The notes beneath the pieces are model-generated. The model ran no database searches and was not told the origin of the DNA. It saw only the letters and a list, made by a program, of their open reading frames with translations. Positions 1-6,320 of a DNA stretch of 7,009 bases are shown piece by piece. A program made the position numbers and the translations under genes. Each line of letters begins with the position of its first letter. Positions within the stretch are counted from its first letter, which is position 1. Origin of the DNA: Oscillospiraceae bacterium (GTDB lineage: Bacteria > Bacillota_A > Clostridia > Oscillospirales > Oscillospiraceae); the NCBI GenBank assembly GCA_017411665.1, contig JAFQPT010000328.1, forward strand, positions 1 through 7,009. The letters run 5' to 3'.

Positions 1-33
1 AAGAGAGGATTCCGTAAAGGAATCCTCTCTTTT
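1..33 (-). terminator. Hairpin terminator downstream of tRNA-Leu
   Basis: A perfect 13-bp inverted repeat (1-13 pairs with 19-31) encloses a 5-nt loop (14-18). It begins immediately after the CCA end of the minus-strand tRNA. On the minus strand the start of a possible U-tract falls at the window edge and cannot be seen in full. On the plus strand the stem is followed by only a short T-run (to 33), so it could also stop transcription arriving from the left. The stem is seen directly; the terminator role is inferred from its placement. Confidence 0.75.
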
Positions 34-120
34 GGTGCAGGAGATGGGACTTGAACCCACACGCCAAGGTTTGACACAAGCACCTCAAGCTTGCCTGTCT
101 GCCGATTCCAGCACTCCTGC
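33..120 (-). tRNA. tRNA-Leu, anticodon GAG
   Basis: Read on the minus strand, this folds as a class II tRNA. The 7-bp acceptor stem is GCAGGAG (120-114) with CTCCTGC (43-37), followed by discriminator A (36) and a genomically encoded CCA (35-33). The anticodon stem CAAGC/GCTTG encloses the loop TTGAGGT (88-82), which gives anticodon GAG at 86-84, reading CUC/CUU leucine codons. The T-arm has the usual TTCAAGT loop on a GTGGG stem. A long variable arm lies between the anticodon and T arms, as expected for Leu. Length is 88 nt including CCA. It is transcribed alone from its own promoter and followed by a hairpin terminator. Confidence 0.96.
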
Positions 121-134
121 ATAAAGCATGAATT

Positions 135-162
135 ATTATATCAGAAATTTTCCCTTTGTCAA
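135..162 (-). promoter_or_regulatory. Sigma-A promoter of tRNA-Leu
   Basis: On the minus strand, -35 TTGACA (162-157) and -10 TATAAT (140-135) both match consensus exactly, with a 16-nt spacer. A TG one base before the -10 box makes it an extended -10 as well. Transcription would start about position 128, giving a 5' leader of under ten bases before the tRNA at 120. A full-consensus promoter fits a stable-RNA gene. Confidence 0.9.
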
Positions 163-220
163 CTTCTTTTTCCGCGCATATCCATTTTCTCCATACACAA
201 ACTATTCCAAGACAAGTATT

Positions 221-226
221 AGGAGG
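221..226 (+). promoter_or_regulatory. Ribosome binding site that sets the SLH gene start
   Basis: AGGAGG lies 7 nt before the ATG at 234. The reading frame is open upstream to a TTG at 156 and has another ATG at 228, but the latter is only 1 nt from the AGGAGG, and the upstream part would encode no signal peptide at its N-terminus. The start at 234 is the only one with correct spacing. Confidence 0.88.
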
Positions 227-233
227 TATGCTC

Positions 234-1142
234 ATGCGAAAAAAACAAATGCTTTGTATGGCACTGGCACTCACTCTGCTGTATGCAGCCCCGATTGAAG
301 TAAACGCAAAGGACGGTGCTCCCATTGCGGAAAATATGAAGCTGGACACGTACAGAGGTGTTTGTGTAGAAGGTCAGCTCAAAGCAACAGACCCGGAAGG
401 AGATGCAATCGTTTCCTATCGACTGCTCACCCCGCCTGTAAAGGGCGAAGTTGTCATCAATCCCGACGGCAGTTTTCTCTACACGCCAAAAGAAAACAAG
501 CGCGGCAAAGACTATTTCGGGTATACCGCAACCGATGCCAAGGGCAACGAGTCTCAAGAAGCGACCGTCATTATCACCCTGCTGAAGCAGAAAACAAATG
601 TCACCTACTCCGACATGACTGACAGCGGCAGCCATTATCATGCGATCCGTCTCGCAGAAGAAGGTATTTTTGTAGGAGAACAAATCGGAGGACAATTTGT
701 ATTCTCCCCGAACACCATGATCAGTCGCGGTGAATTTCTGACCATGTGCATGACACTGAGCAATCATCCGATTCTTTCAGGAGTCAGCGACACAGGTTAC
801 TCCGATGACAGCAGCATTCCAAGCTGGCAGAAAAACTATATCTCCACCGCACGCATCAGTGGAGGGATTTCACCCGTCAGCGAAACAGGAAGTACAAACT
901 TTGAAGCAACCTCTCCCATCACCTGCGCACAGGCTGCCGTCATGATTGACAACATTTTCAGTCTGTCAAAAGTTTCTGCCGCAAACCTAAACGGCACTCC
1001 CGACTGGGCCGCACAATCTGTTGCCAATTTGATTGCCTGCAGCGTATTACCCGAAAACTGTGATACCGCACAGTATCTGAATCGGGAGCTGACAGCCGAT
1101 ATTCTCAGCGGAGTAATGGACGTTCTCAACAATCGCAAGTAA
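234..1142 (+). CDS. Secreted protein with cadherin/Ig-like domain and three SLH-like repeats
   Basis: Predicted exported 302-residue cell-surface protein. From the ATG at 234 it begins with a type I signal peptide: Arg-Lys-Lys, a hydrophobic stretch at about residues 6-19, and a likely cleavage after V-N-A at residue 25. Residues about 28-116 resemble a bacterial cadherin-like/Ig-like (Big-type) domain, with ATDPEGD near 51-57, a PDGSFLYTP segment near 77-85 and a closing YTATDAKGN. Residues about 124-178, 189-244 and 255-298 are three S-layer homology-like repeats with F/Y-x-D starts; SRGE at 164-167 corresponds to the usual TRAE motif in repeat one. In known proteins SLH triplets bind pyruvylated secondary wall polymer and hold the protein on the cell wall. 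Repeats two and three lack a good TRAE motif, so anchoring is uncertain. The mature part has five cysteines (44, 172, 231, 269, 276), unusual for SLH proteins. The gene stands alone, divergent from tRNA-Leu and convergent with rqcH. The specific function is unknown. Confidence 0.85.
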   Translation: MRKKQMLCMALALTLLYAAPIEVNAKDGAPIAENMKLDTYRGVCVEGQLKATDPEGDAIVSYRLLTPPVKGEVVINPDGSFLYTPKENKRGKDYFGYTATDAKGNESQEATVIITLLKQKTNVTYSDMTDSGSHYHAIRLAEEGIFVGEQIGGQFVFSPNTMISRGEFLTMCMTLSNHPILSGVSDTGYSDDSSIPSWQKNYISTARISGGISPVSETGSTNFEATSPITCAQAAVMIDNIFSLSKVSAANLNGTPDWAAQSVANLIACSVLPENCDTAQYLNRELTADILSGVMDVLNNRK

Positions 1143-1145
1143 GCA

Positions 1146-1173
1146 ATAAAGCTCCTCATATGAGGAGCTTTAT
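1146..1173. terminator. Bidirectional terminator between SLH gene and rqcH
   Basis: A perfect 28-nt palindrome centred between 1159 and 1160 (core CTCCTCATATGAGGAG) sits 3 nt after the plus-strand stop (1142) and 2 nt before the minus-strand rqcH stop (1176). The flanks give short T-rich tails in both directions (CTTTAT on each strand), with a further ATTATTTCTT on the plus strand. The symmetry and position between converging genes point to a shared terminator. The U-tracts are interrupted, so efficiency is uncertain. Confidence 0.8.
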
Positions 1174-1175
1174 GA

Positions 1176-2930
1176 TTATTTCTTCAGCTTTTCAAGAATG
1201 TCTGCGGAGGACTCCACCGCCATGGTTTTGTAATCTGTATAAATCACCATACCGGGCATACTGCCGCGGGGCTTCTTCACATACTTTGCCAAGCAGTAAT
1301 CAACGGGGATTTTGCCGCCGTCTCTGCCCTGAGAATAGTATGCAGCCAGACAAGCCGCTTCATACAAGGTCTCATCATTGACCACCGTATCCTCTGCACG
1401 AATGATGACATGGCTGCCGTGAATTTTCTGGGTATGCAGCCAAACGTCGCTGCGGCGAGCCGTTTTCAAGGTCAGCTCGTCATTTTGTGCATTGGAACGG
1501 CCAACCAGAATTTCATATCCGTTGGTGGATACAAACCGCATCGGCCCTTGAGGCTTGCTACGGTCCTTTCCGCTGCTTTTCTGCTTACGCAGATATCCCG
1601 TATCCGTCAATTCCCGACGAATATCCGCAAGGTCTCGTTCACTTTCCGCACGGGAAATGATATCCAGAACGCTGTTCAGATATTCCAGTTCAGTCTCATT
1701 TTTCTCAATGAGCGCTCCCAGATGCTCCTGTGCGGTGTTTGCTTTGTTATAATCCTTATAATACTTCGCTGCATTCTGCTGAGGCGTCTTCAAAGGATCC
1801 AGCTTAATTTTCACAAGCGGACAATCATCCAAATAGAAATTTTCCGCCTCCAAAACCTTGTCTCCCTTGTTCAGTCTCCAGATGTTGGACATGATAATGT
1901 CTCCAAACTGGCGGAACGTATCGCGGTCAGCAGACTTTTTCAGTTCCTCCCGACGCGCCAACAGCGTACGTTCACTGCGGTCACGGGTGGTCTTGATTTT
2001 CTTCTGCAAATCCTTGGATTTGCGGCGCATGCTCTCTGCTTTATCACGGGCTGCATAAAACTCATCCAGAAGCACGCTGAACCCGGATACGATTGTCTGT
2101 TGCAGTGCGAAGCCATACTGCTTGATAGGTTGGAAAGAAAAATCCTTCATCTTTCTCTCATCTGTCAGCATAACCGGTGTAAATTCCTTATATTTCACAC
2201 TCTGTGCAAATACGTCCATCATGTCGCAGAAGCGTTCCCGCTCAGCGATTGTCATCGCATCAACAGACGGAGAAACCTCGCCGTAAGTGCGGTATACCAG
2301 TTCTCGCGCAATCAGCGGAGAAACACCGGAAAACGTAGCCGTCACCCATTTATCCGCGGTGATATTCTCTGCCTGCATCCAAAGGTCATTGCGTTGTTCC
2401 TCGGAAACGGAGAAGAAATCCGGTTTTTTCTGCGCAGGGGGCAGTTCATAAAACATCCCCGGCAAAAGATTGCGATGAACCCCGTCTCCCGAGCTGATGC
2501 GGCGCAGGCAGTCAATGATGCGGCAGTCCTCTCCTACGAGAATAATATTGGATGCCTGCCCCATCATTTCCACAACAAGCTTTTTGTGTACCTCGTCGCC
2601 CATTTCGTCATAGCCGCCGATTTCAAAAACCAGCAGTCTATCCCGATTCGGCTGAGAAACATTTTCAATAATCGTACTTGTCAGATGCTTTCTCAGCAGC
2701 ATACAAAACATAGGCGGCTCTGAAGGCTGCTCAAATTTTTGTGTGGTAATGTGCACACGGGCAGTGCCTGTTCCCGCGGAGAGCAGAAGTCGATGATTCC
2801 CTTGTCTGGAGCGGATACTCAGCAAAATCTGGTCGCGTTCGGGTTGCTGCACCTTATCTATTTTCGCACCGACGATCTGACTTTGCAGTTCATCACAGAG
2901 TGCGGTTAAAAATACTGCATCCAATGCCAT
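1176..2930 (-). CDS. rqcH: NFACT-family ribosome quality control protein RqcH (Rqc2 homologue)
   Basis: Bacterial Rqc2/NEMF homologue, 584 residues, formerly annotated as fibronectin-binding protein (FbpA/PavA/YloA). In Bacillus subtilis RqcH binds stalled 50S subunits carrying peptidyl-tRNA and recruits tRNA-Ala to add a C-terminal alanine tail that marks the nascent chain for degradation. The NFACT-N domain covers about residues 1-180. It includes an Asp-Arg pair at exactly 97-98, the D97/R98 positions reported as needed for alanine tailing. A helix-rich middle with helix-hairpin-helix-like character (about 185-240) is followed by charged coiled-coil segments (about 290-345 and 390-445). 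The C-terminal NFACT-R domain (about 462-575) has SDVWLHTQKIHGSHVII at 494-510, a PRG-S-x-PG element at 554-560 and YTDYKT at 564-569. Length matches the family, so it looks intact. It starts 3 nt after mrnC stops, with its ribosome binding site inside mrnC. Confidence 0.95.
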   Translation of the reverse strand: MALDAVFLTALCDELQSQIVGAKIDKVQQPERDQILLSIRSRQGNHRLLLSAGTGTARVHITTQKFEQPSEPPMFCMLLRKHLTSTIIENVSQPNRDRLLVFEIGGYDEMGDEVHKKLVVEMMGQASNIILVGEDCRIIDCLRRISSGDGVHRNLLPGMFYELPPAQKKPDFFSVSEEQRNDLWMQAENITADKWVTATFSGVSPLIARELVYRTYGEVSPSVDAMTIAERERFCDMMDVFAQSVKYKEFTPVMLTDERKMKDFSFQPIKQYGFALQQTIVSGFSVLLDEFYAARDKAESMRRKSKDLQKKIKTTRDRSERTLLARREELKKSADRDTFRQFGDIIMSNIWRLNKGDKVLEAENFYLDDCPLVKIKLDPLKTPQQNAAKYYKDYNKANTAQEHLGALIEKNETELEYLNSVLDIISRAESERDLADIRRELTDTGYLRKQKSSGKDRSKPQGPMRFVSTNGYEILVGRSNAQNDELTLKTARRSDVWLHTQKIHGSHVIIRAEDTVVNDETLYEAACLAAYYSQGRDGGKIPVDYCLAKYVKKPRGSMPGMVIYTDYKTMAVESSADILEKLKK

Positions 2931-2933
2931 GGA

Positions 2934-3359
2934 TCAATCCTCCATGATTGTGCGGAACAGCTGACCGATACGGGCATACTGTCCCTTCAAATATAAATAT
3001 CCAAACAATGTTTCAAGACCTGTCGCCGCATGATACTCCCCAACCGTAGCCTTTTGTGGTGCCGCATGCATTTTACTGTTGCGTCCGCGTTTGAACATCT
3101 GCTCTTCTTTTTCGGTGAGCATGGGCTGAATCTTTTTGAGAGCCTTCGCCTGTGCAGGCGCGCAGACATAGGCCACGGTCTGACGATGCAGTTCACTGAC
3201 CTTTCCAATTCCCCGTCCACAAAGCATCGTGCGCACAAGCAGCTCATATACTCCGTCCCCCACATGGGCAAGGGCGAGTACACTCAGTTTGTCCAGTTCA
3301 CCGTCCGGCATCACCTGCACACCGTCGGTCATTGCAGGCAGAAATAATTTATCGTCCAT
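2934..3359 (-). CDS. mrnC: Mini-ribonuclease III (23S rRNA maturation)
   Basis: Mini-III is an RNase III catalytic domain without a double-stranded RNA-binding domain; it works as a dimer and trims both ends of 23S rRNA precursors in Firmicutes. From the ATG at 3359 the protein is 141 residues, the normal family length. The RNase III signature is ALAHVGDGVYELLVR at 29-43 with catalytic-type Asp35. KRGRN at 90-94 matches the conserved basic motif, and GLETLFGYLYL at 114-124 carries the second acidic catalytic position, Glu116. The start is debatable. The frame is open to an ATG at 3437 (167 residues, overlapping ftsK by 32 nt) that has GAGG 6 nt upstream, while the ATG at 3359 has no clear Shine-Dalgarno. 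I prefer 3359 because family members begin close to this point and the extra 26 residues are basic, contain unusual codons (ATA, AGA, CGG CGG) and are encoded through a terminator-like hairpin. It is followed directly by rqcH. Confidence 0.92.
   Translation of the reverse strand: MDDKLFLPAMTDGVQVMPDGELDKLSVLALAHVGDGVYELLVRTMLCGRGIGKVSELHRQTVAYVCAPAQAKALKKIQPMLTEKEEQMFKRGRNSKMHAAPQKATVGEYHAATGLETLFGYLYLKGQYARIGQLFRTIMED
2939..2943 (-). promoter_or_regulatory. Ribosome binding site of rqcH inside the end of mrnC
   Basis: Read on the minus strand, GGAGG lies 8 nt before the rqcH ATG (2930-2928) and within the last codons of mrnC (stop TGA 2936-2934). This layout usually gives translational coupling of the two genes. 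Confidence 0.85.
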
Positions 3360-3365
3360 AGCTTT

Positions 3366-3396
3366 AAAAAGTGGGACGGGTTTCCGCCGTCCCACT
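3366..3396 (-). terminator. Intrinsic terminator-like hairpin between ftsK and mrnC
   Basis: On the minus strand a perfect 10-bp GC-rich stem (3396-3387 with 3379-3370) encloses a 7-nt loop and is followed by TTTT (3369-3366) and AAAG. It starts 9 nt after the ftsK stop codon and ends only a few bases before the preferred mrnC ATG (3359). It has all the marks of a rho-independent terminator for the uppP-ftsK transcript. Since no mrnC promoter is evident downstream of it, it may be leaky and tune expression of mrnC-rqcH. Confidence 0.78.
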
Positions 3397-3405
3397 GCCT
3401 TTCTG

Positions 3406-6291
3406 TTAGTTATTGCGGACTCCGAATAATTCTTCATCCGAAGCCTCGGGCAAATCGGAAATCACATCCATAGGCGCAGTGCCTTGAATCATCTGCATTT
3501 CCATCCACTGTTCCCGAGTAATCAGAATCTGGCGGGGCTTAGAGCCTTCAAAAGGCCCTACAACGCCGATTTCTTCCATCTGGTCAACAATGCGTGCTGC
3601 TCTGGAGTATCCCAGCTTCAGTCTGCGCTGCAGCATGGATACAGATGCCTGTTTGGCCTCCAGAACCACATCCACAGCCTGAGGAAGCAGCTCATCATAG
3701 TCGCTGTGAGTTTCTTCCTTACCCACAGGTGTATCGCCGCCCTTATTCTTTTCCTCCGCTGCCTTTTCAATCTGAGACTGTACAGACTGGTCATACTGCG
3801 CTTCGCAGTGGTTCTTTACAAATTCAATAACGCTTTCGCGTTCTTCATCGGAAACAAAGGCGCCCTGAATTCGCACAGGCTTGCCAACACCAATGGGTGC
3901 ATACAGCATATCACCCATACCGATCAGCTTTTCCGCGCCTTGCTGGTCCAGAATGATACGGCTTTCCAGCGCGGAGGATACCGCAAACGCAATTCGGCTG
4001 GGAATGTTTGCCTTCATCAAACCCGTAATAACATCCGCAGAAGGACGCTGGGTCGCAATGACAAGATGCATGCCCGCTGCACGGCCCATCTGAGCTACAC
4101 GACAGATGCTTTCTTCCACTTCCTTGGATGCAACCATCATCAAGTCAGCCAATTCGTCGATGACAATGACTACCTGAGGCATGGTCTTTTCACCGTTACG
4201 TTCACAAAGCGCATTATAGCCCGCAAGATCACGGACACCCGCTTCGGAGAACAAGCGGTAGCGCTTCATCATTTCCACAACAGACCACTGCAGCGCACCG
4301 GCCGCCTTCTTGGGGTCGGTCACCACAGGAACATACAAATGAGGAATTCCGTTATATACACCCAATTCAACCATCTTGGGGTCAATCATAATCAGCTTAA
4401 CTTCCTCGGGAGTCGCCTTATACAGCAAGCTCAGCAGCAGACAGTTGATGCATACGGACTTACCGGAGCCGGTAGTACCTGCAATCAACAAATGAGGCAG
4501 TTTTGCAATATTGCTGACAATGCTGTTGCCGCCGATGTCTTCACCGATGGCGAAGCTGACCTTGCTTTTTGCTCCCTTGAAGTTTTCAGAGCCGATAATA
4601 TCTCGCAGATACACCGTATTGATCAGCTTATTGGGCACTTCAATGCCAACCGTGGAAATCTTATCGGGGATGGGTGCAATGCGCACACTGCCAACACCCA
4701 AAGCCAACGCGATGTCGTCAGACAGATTTGTCAGCTTCGTCAGCTTCACGCCGGTGCGCAGCTCAAAGTCATAGCGTGTGACAGTAGGACCGCGTGTACA
4801 GCTGACATAAGTCGCATCCACACCAAAGCTTTCCAGCGTGGATTCCAGTCTGCGGCGATTGGTGTTTGCCTCATTCTGATTATCTGTTGTGCTGCGCGCA
4901 CGGGAACGCAGCAGATTCATGGGTGGGAAGACATAAGCAGGTGTTTCCTCCTCTTCCTTCATGGCAATTTCCGCTGCAAATTCATGATAACCCATTTCCG
5001 TTTCTTTTTTACTGAGCTTCTTATTGGGTTCTTCAAAAATACCGTCATTCTTCAGTGCTGCGGCAATGCCGGATGCAGAAGGCTGAGGGCCAACCTTCGT
5101 TGCAGTCACTGGCTGGGATGCAGCAGGATGCACAACATCATCGTCATCATCAATGGTAACAGGGCCGTCTGCCAGCTTAATGGCAGGTTTTTTCAGAGGA
5201 GACTTGGAATCGGAAGTCAGTCCCAGTTCCGTAAAGCTGGTAGCATATTCATTCTTATCCAGCTGAGGAATCCCCTTCCCTTCGATTTTTTCAGGTTCGG
5301 GAGGATCTTCCCGTTTCACCACAACAGGCTTTTTCTTATACATAAAGAAGCTGTCATTGTCGACTTCGATTTCATAGTCGACCACAGGCGCTGCCGCAGG
5401 TGCAGTCTTTTTCTTTTTCACGGGAACTTCATCATCCAGCGGAATATCAATTTCCCCATAATAATCTCTGGGCGCAAATTCATCTGCACCCACATCAACC
5501 GCCTTTTTACGTCCCTTTACCCTGGCTGCAGCCTTCACAGGCTGTGTGTATACAGCGGTAGGCTCCACATCATCATAGGCCTCGGGATCATAGGGCTGAC
5601 GTGCCCGAATCGCTTCGATCATATTGGCAGGAGTACGGTTTACGCCGATAAACACAAACACAGTCATCAGCACCAGTACCACAGGGACCGCACCGTAAAT
5701 ACTGATGGAACTCTGCAGCAGCATAGACAGCAGACCGGTCAAAGCACCGCCGGAATGCATCCCCTGTCCGGAAACGTACAGGGTCGTCCATACATTCACA
5801 AACCCCTGAGACAGTGCCAGAGGCACACCAAACAGCAGAACATGCCCCAGCACACCCCACAACATAGGCAGCAGCAAAATCGCAGTCAAACGCAAACGAA
5901 CAGGTCTTCCGCGATGAGTCAGCAGCACATAGCCCGCCCAAATCAGACACGGAGGCAGAATCCAATAGCCATAGCCAATCAAACCCTTCACAACATCCGT
6001 AATCACAAAGAACAGCGCATCGACTTCAAAATAACCGATAAAGCACAGCAGTGCCAAAATCACACAGACCACACCGCCGATTTCTCGGCGAATGGGATTC
6101 TTCGCAGGCTGTTGTGCCTGTACTTTCGCACCGGAGGTTTTGCCACCGGAGGCTTTGGAAGAACCCTTTGCGGTATTCTTTGTATTAGAAGCAGCCTTGG
6201 AATTTCCTCCGGAGTTTTTCGTGGACTTGGAAGAAGCTGTCGTGGAGTTTTTCTTTTTAGCGTTGGCGGTTGTTTCGCTCTTCTTCGCCAT
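3406..6291 (-). CDS. ftsK: FtsK/SpoIIIE family DNA translocase
   Basis: Membrane-anchored hexameric ATPase that pumps double-stranded DNA through the division or sporulation septum. From the ATG at 6291 it has 961 residues. Residues 1-68 are a Lys/Ser/Thr/Asn/Ala-rich basic tail. Four membrane segments follow at about 72-90, 103-124, 135-157 and 186-217 (FtsK_4TM type). Residues 220-470 are a long charged linker with an Asp run at 381-385. The alpha/beta motor runs from about 475 to 825, with Walker A GTTGSGKS at 605-612, IDPKMVEL at 636-643, Walker B VIVIDELADLM ending near 718 (Asp712, Glu713) and QMGRAAG at 734-740. The C-terminal winged-helix gamma domain (about 865-926, with GYSRAARIVDQMEE) reads DNA polarity signals in this family. 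The start at 6309 is rejected because it is a TTG overlapping the Shine-Dalgarno. The protein is longer than B. subtilis SpoIIIE, mostly through the linker. Sequence alone does not tell whether its role is in vegetative segregation or sporulation. Confidence 0.96.
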   Translation of the reverse strand: MAKKSETTANAKKKNSTTASSKSTKNSGGNSKAASNTKNTAKGSSKASGGKTSGAKVQAQQPAKNPIRREIGGVVCVILALLCFIGYFEVDALFFVITDVVKGLIGYGYWILPPCLIWAGYVLLTHRGRPVRLRLTAILLLPMLWGVLGHVLLFGVPLALSQGFVNVWTTLYVSGQGMHSGGALTGLLSMLLQSSISIYGAVPVVLVLMTVFVFIGVNRTPANMIEAIRARQPYDPEAYDDVEPTAVYTQPVKAAARVKGRKKAVDVGADEFAPRDYYGEIDIPLDDEVPVKKKKTAPAAAPVVDYEIEVDNDSFFMYKKKPVVVKREDPPEPEKIEGKGIPQLDKNEYATSFTELGLTSDSKSPLKKPAIKLADGPVTIDDDDDVVHPAASQPVTATKVGPQPSASGIAAALKNDGIFEEPNKKLSKKETEMGYHEFAAEIAMKEEEETPAYVFPPMNLLRSRARSTTDNQNEANTNRRRLESTLESFGVDATYVSCTRGPTVTRYDFELRTGVKLTKLTNLSDDIALALGVGSVRIAPIPDKISTVGIEVPNKLINTVYLRDIIGSENFKGAKSKVSFAIGEDIGGNSIVSNIAKLPHLLIAGTTGSGKSVCINCLLLSLLYKATPEEVKLIMIDPKMVELGVYNGIPHLYVPVVTDPKKAAGALQWSVVEMMKRYRLFSEAGVRDLAGYNALCERNGEKTMPQVVIVIDELADLMMVASKEVEESICRVAQMGRAAGMHLVIATQRPSADVITGLMKANIPSRIAFAVSSALESRIILDQQGAEKLIGMGDMLYAPIGVGKPVRIQGAFVSDEERESVIEFVKNHCEAQYDQSVQSQIEKAAEEKNKGGDTPVGKEETHSDYDELLPQAVDVVLEAKQASVSMLQRRLKLGYSRAARIVDQMEEIGVVGPFEGSKPRQILITREQWMEMQMIQGTAPMDVISDLPEASDEELFGVRNN

Positions 6292-6300
6292 ATAAGCAAT

Positions 6301-6307
6301 CCTCCTC
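6301..6307 (-). promoter_or_regulatory. Ribosome binding site that sets the ftsK start
   Basis: GAGGAGG on the minus strand lies 9 nt before the ATG at 6291. It overlaps the alternative upstream TTG at 6309, which rules that start out. Confidence 0.88.
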
Positions 6308-6320
6308 AATCAAATAATCA

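Noticed and set aside
1..31. Left-edge inverted repeat as a CRISPR repeat or transposon end
   Set aside because: It occurs once, has a short 5-nt loop and directly abuts the tRNA 3' end, so a terminator explains it.
156..233. N-terminal extension of the SLH protein from the TTG at 156
   Set aside because: It would place 26 residues before an obvious signal peptide, and it contains the AGGAGG that serves the ATG at 234. It also overlaps the tRNA promoter.
33..233. tRNA-Leu as an integration site for a mobile element, with the SLH gene as cargo
   Set aside because: No integrase, no repeat of the tRNA 3' end and no other mobile-element trace is visible. The promoter, tRNA and terminator all look intact.
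219..767. A 182-codon minus-strand frame within the SLH gene
   Set aside because: Antisense to a gene with a proper ribosome binding site, signal peptide and recognisable domains. The translation shows no family features.
1410..2723. A 437-codon open frame on the plus strand opposite rqcH
   Set aside because: Same cause: codon-aligned antisense of a clearly conserved gene, with no domain and no convincing ribosome binding site.
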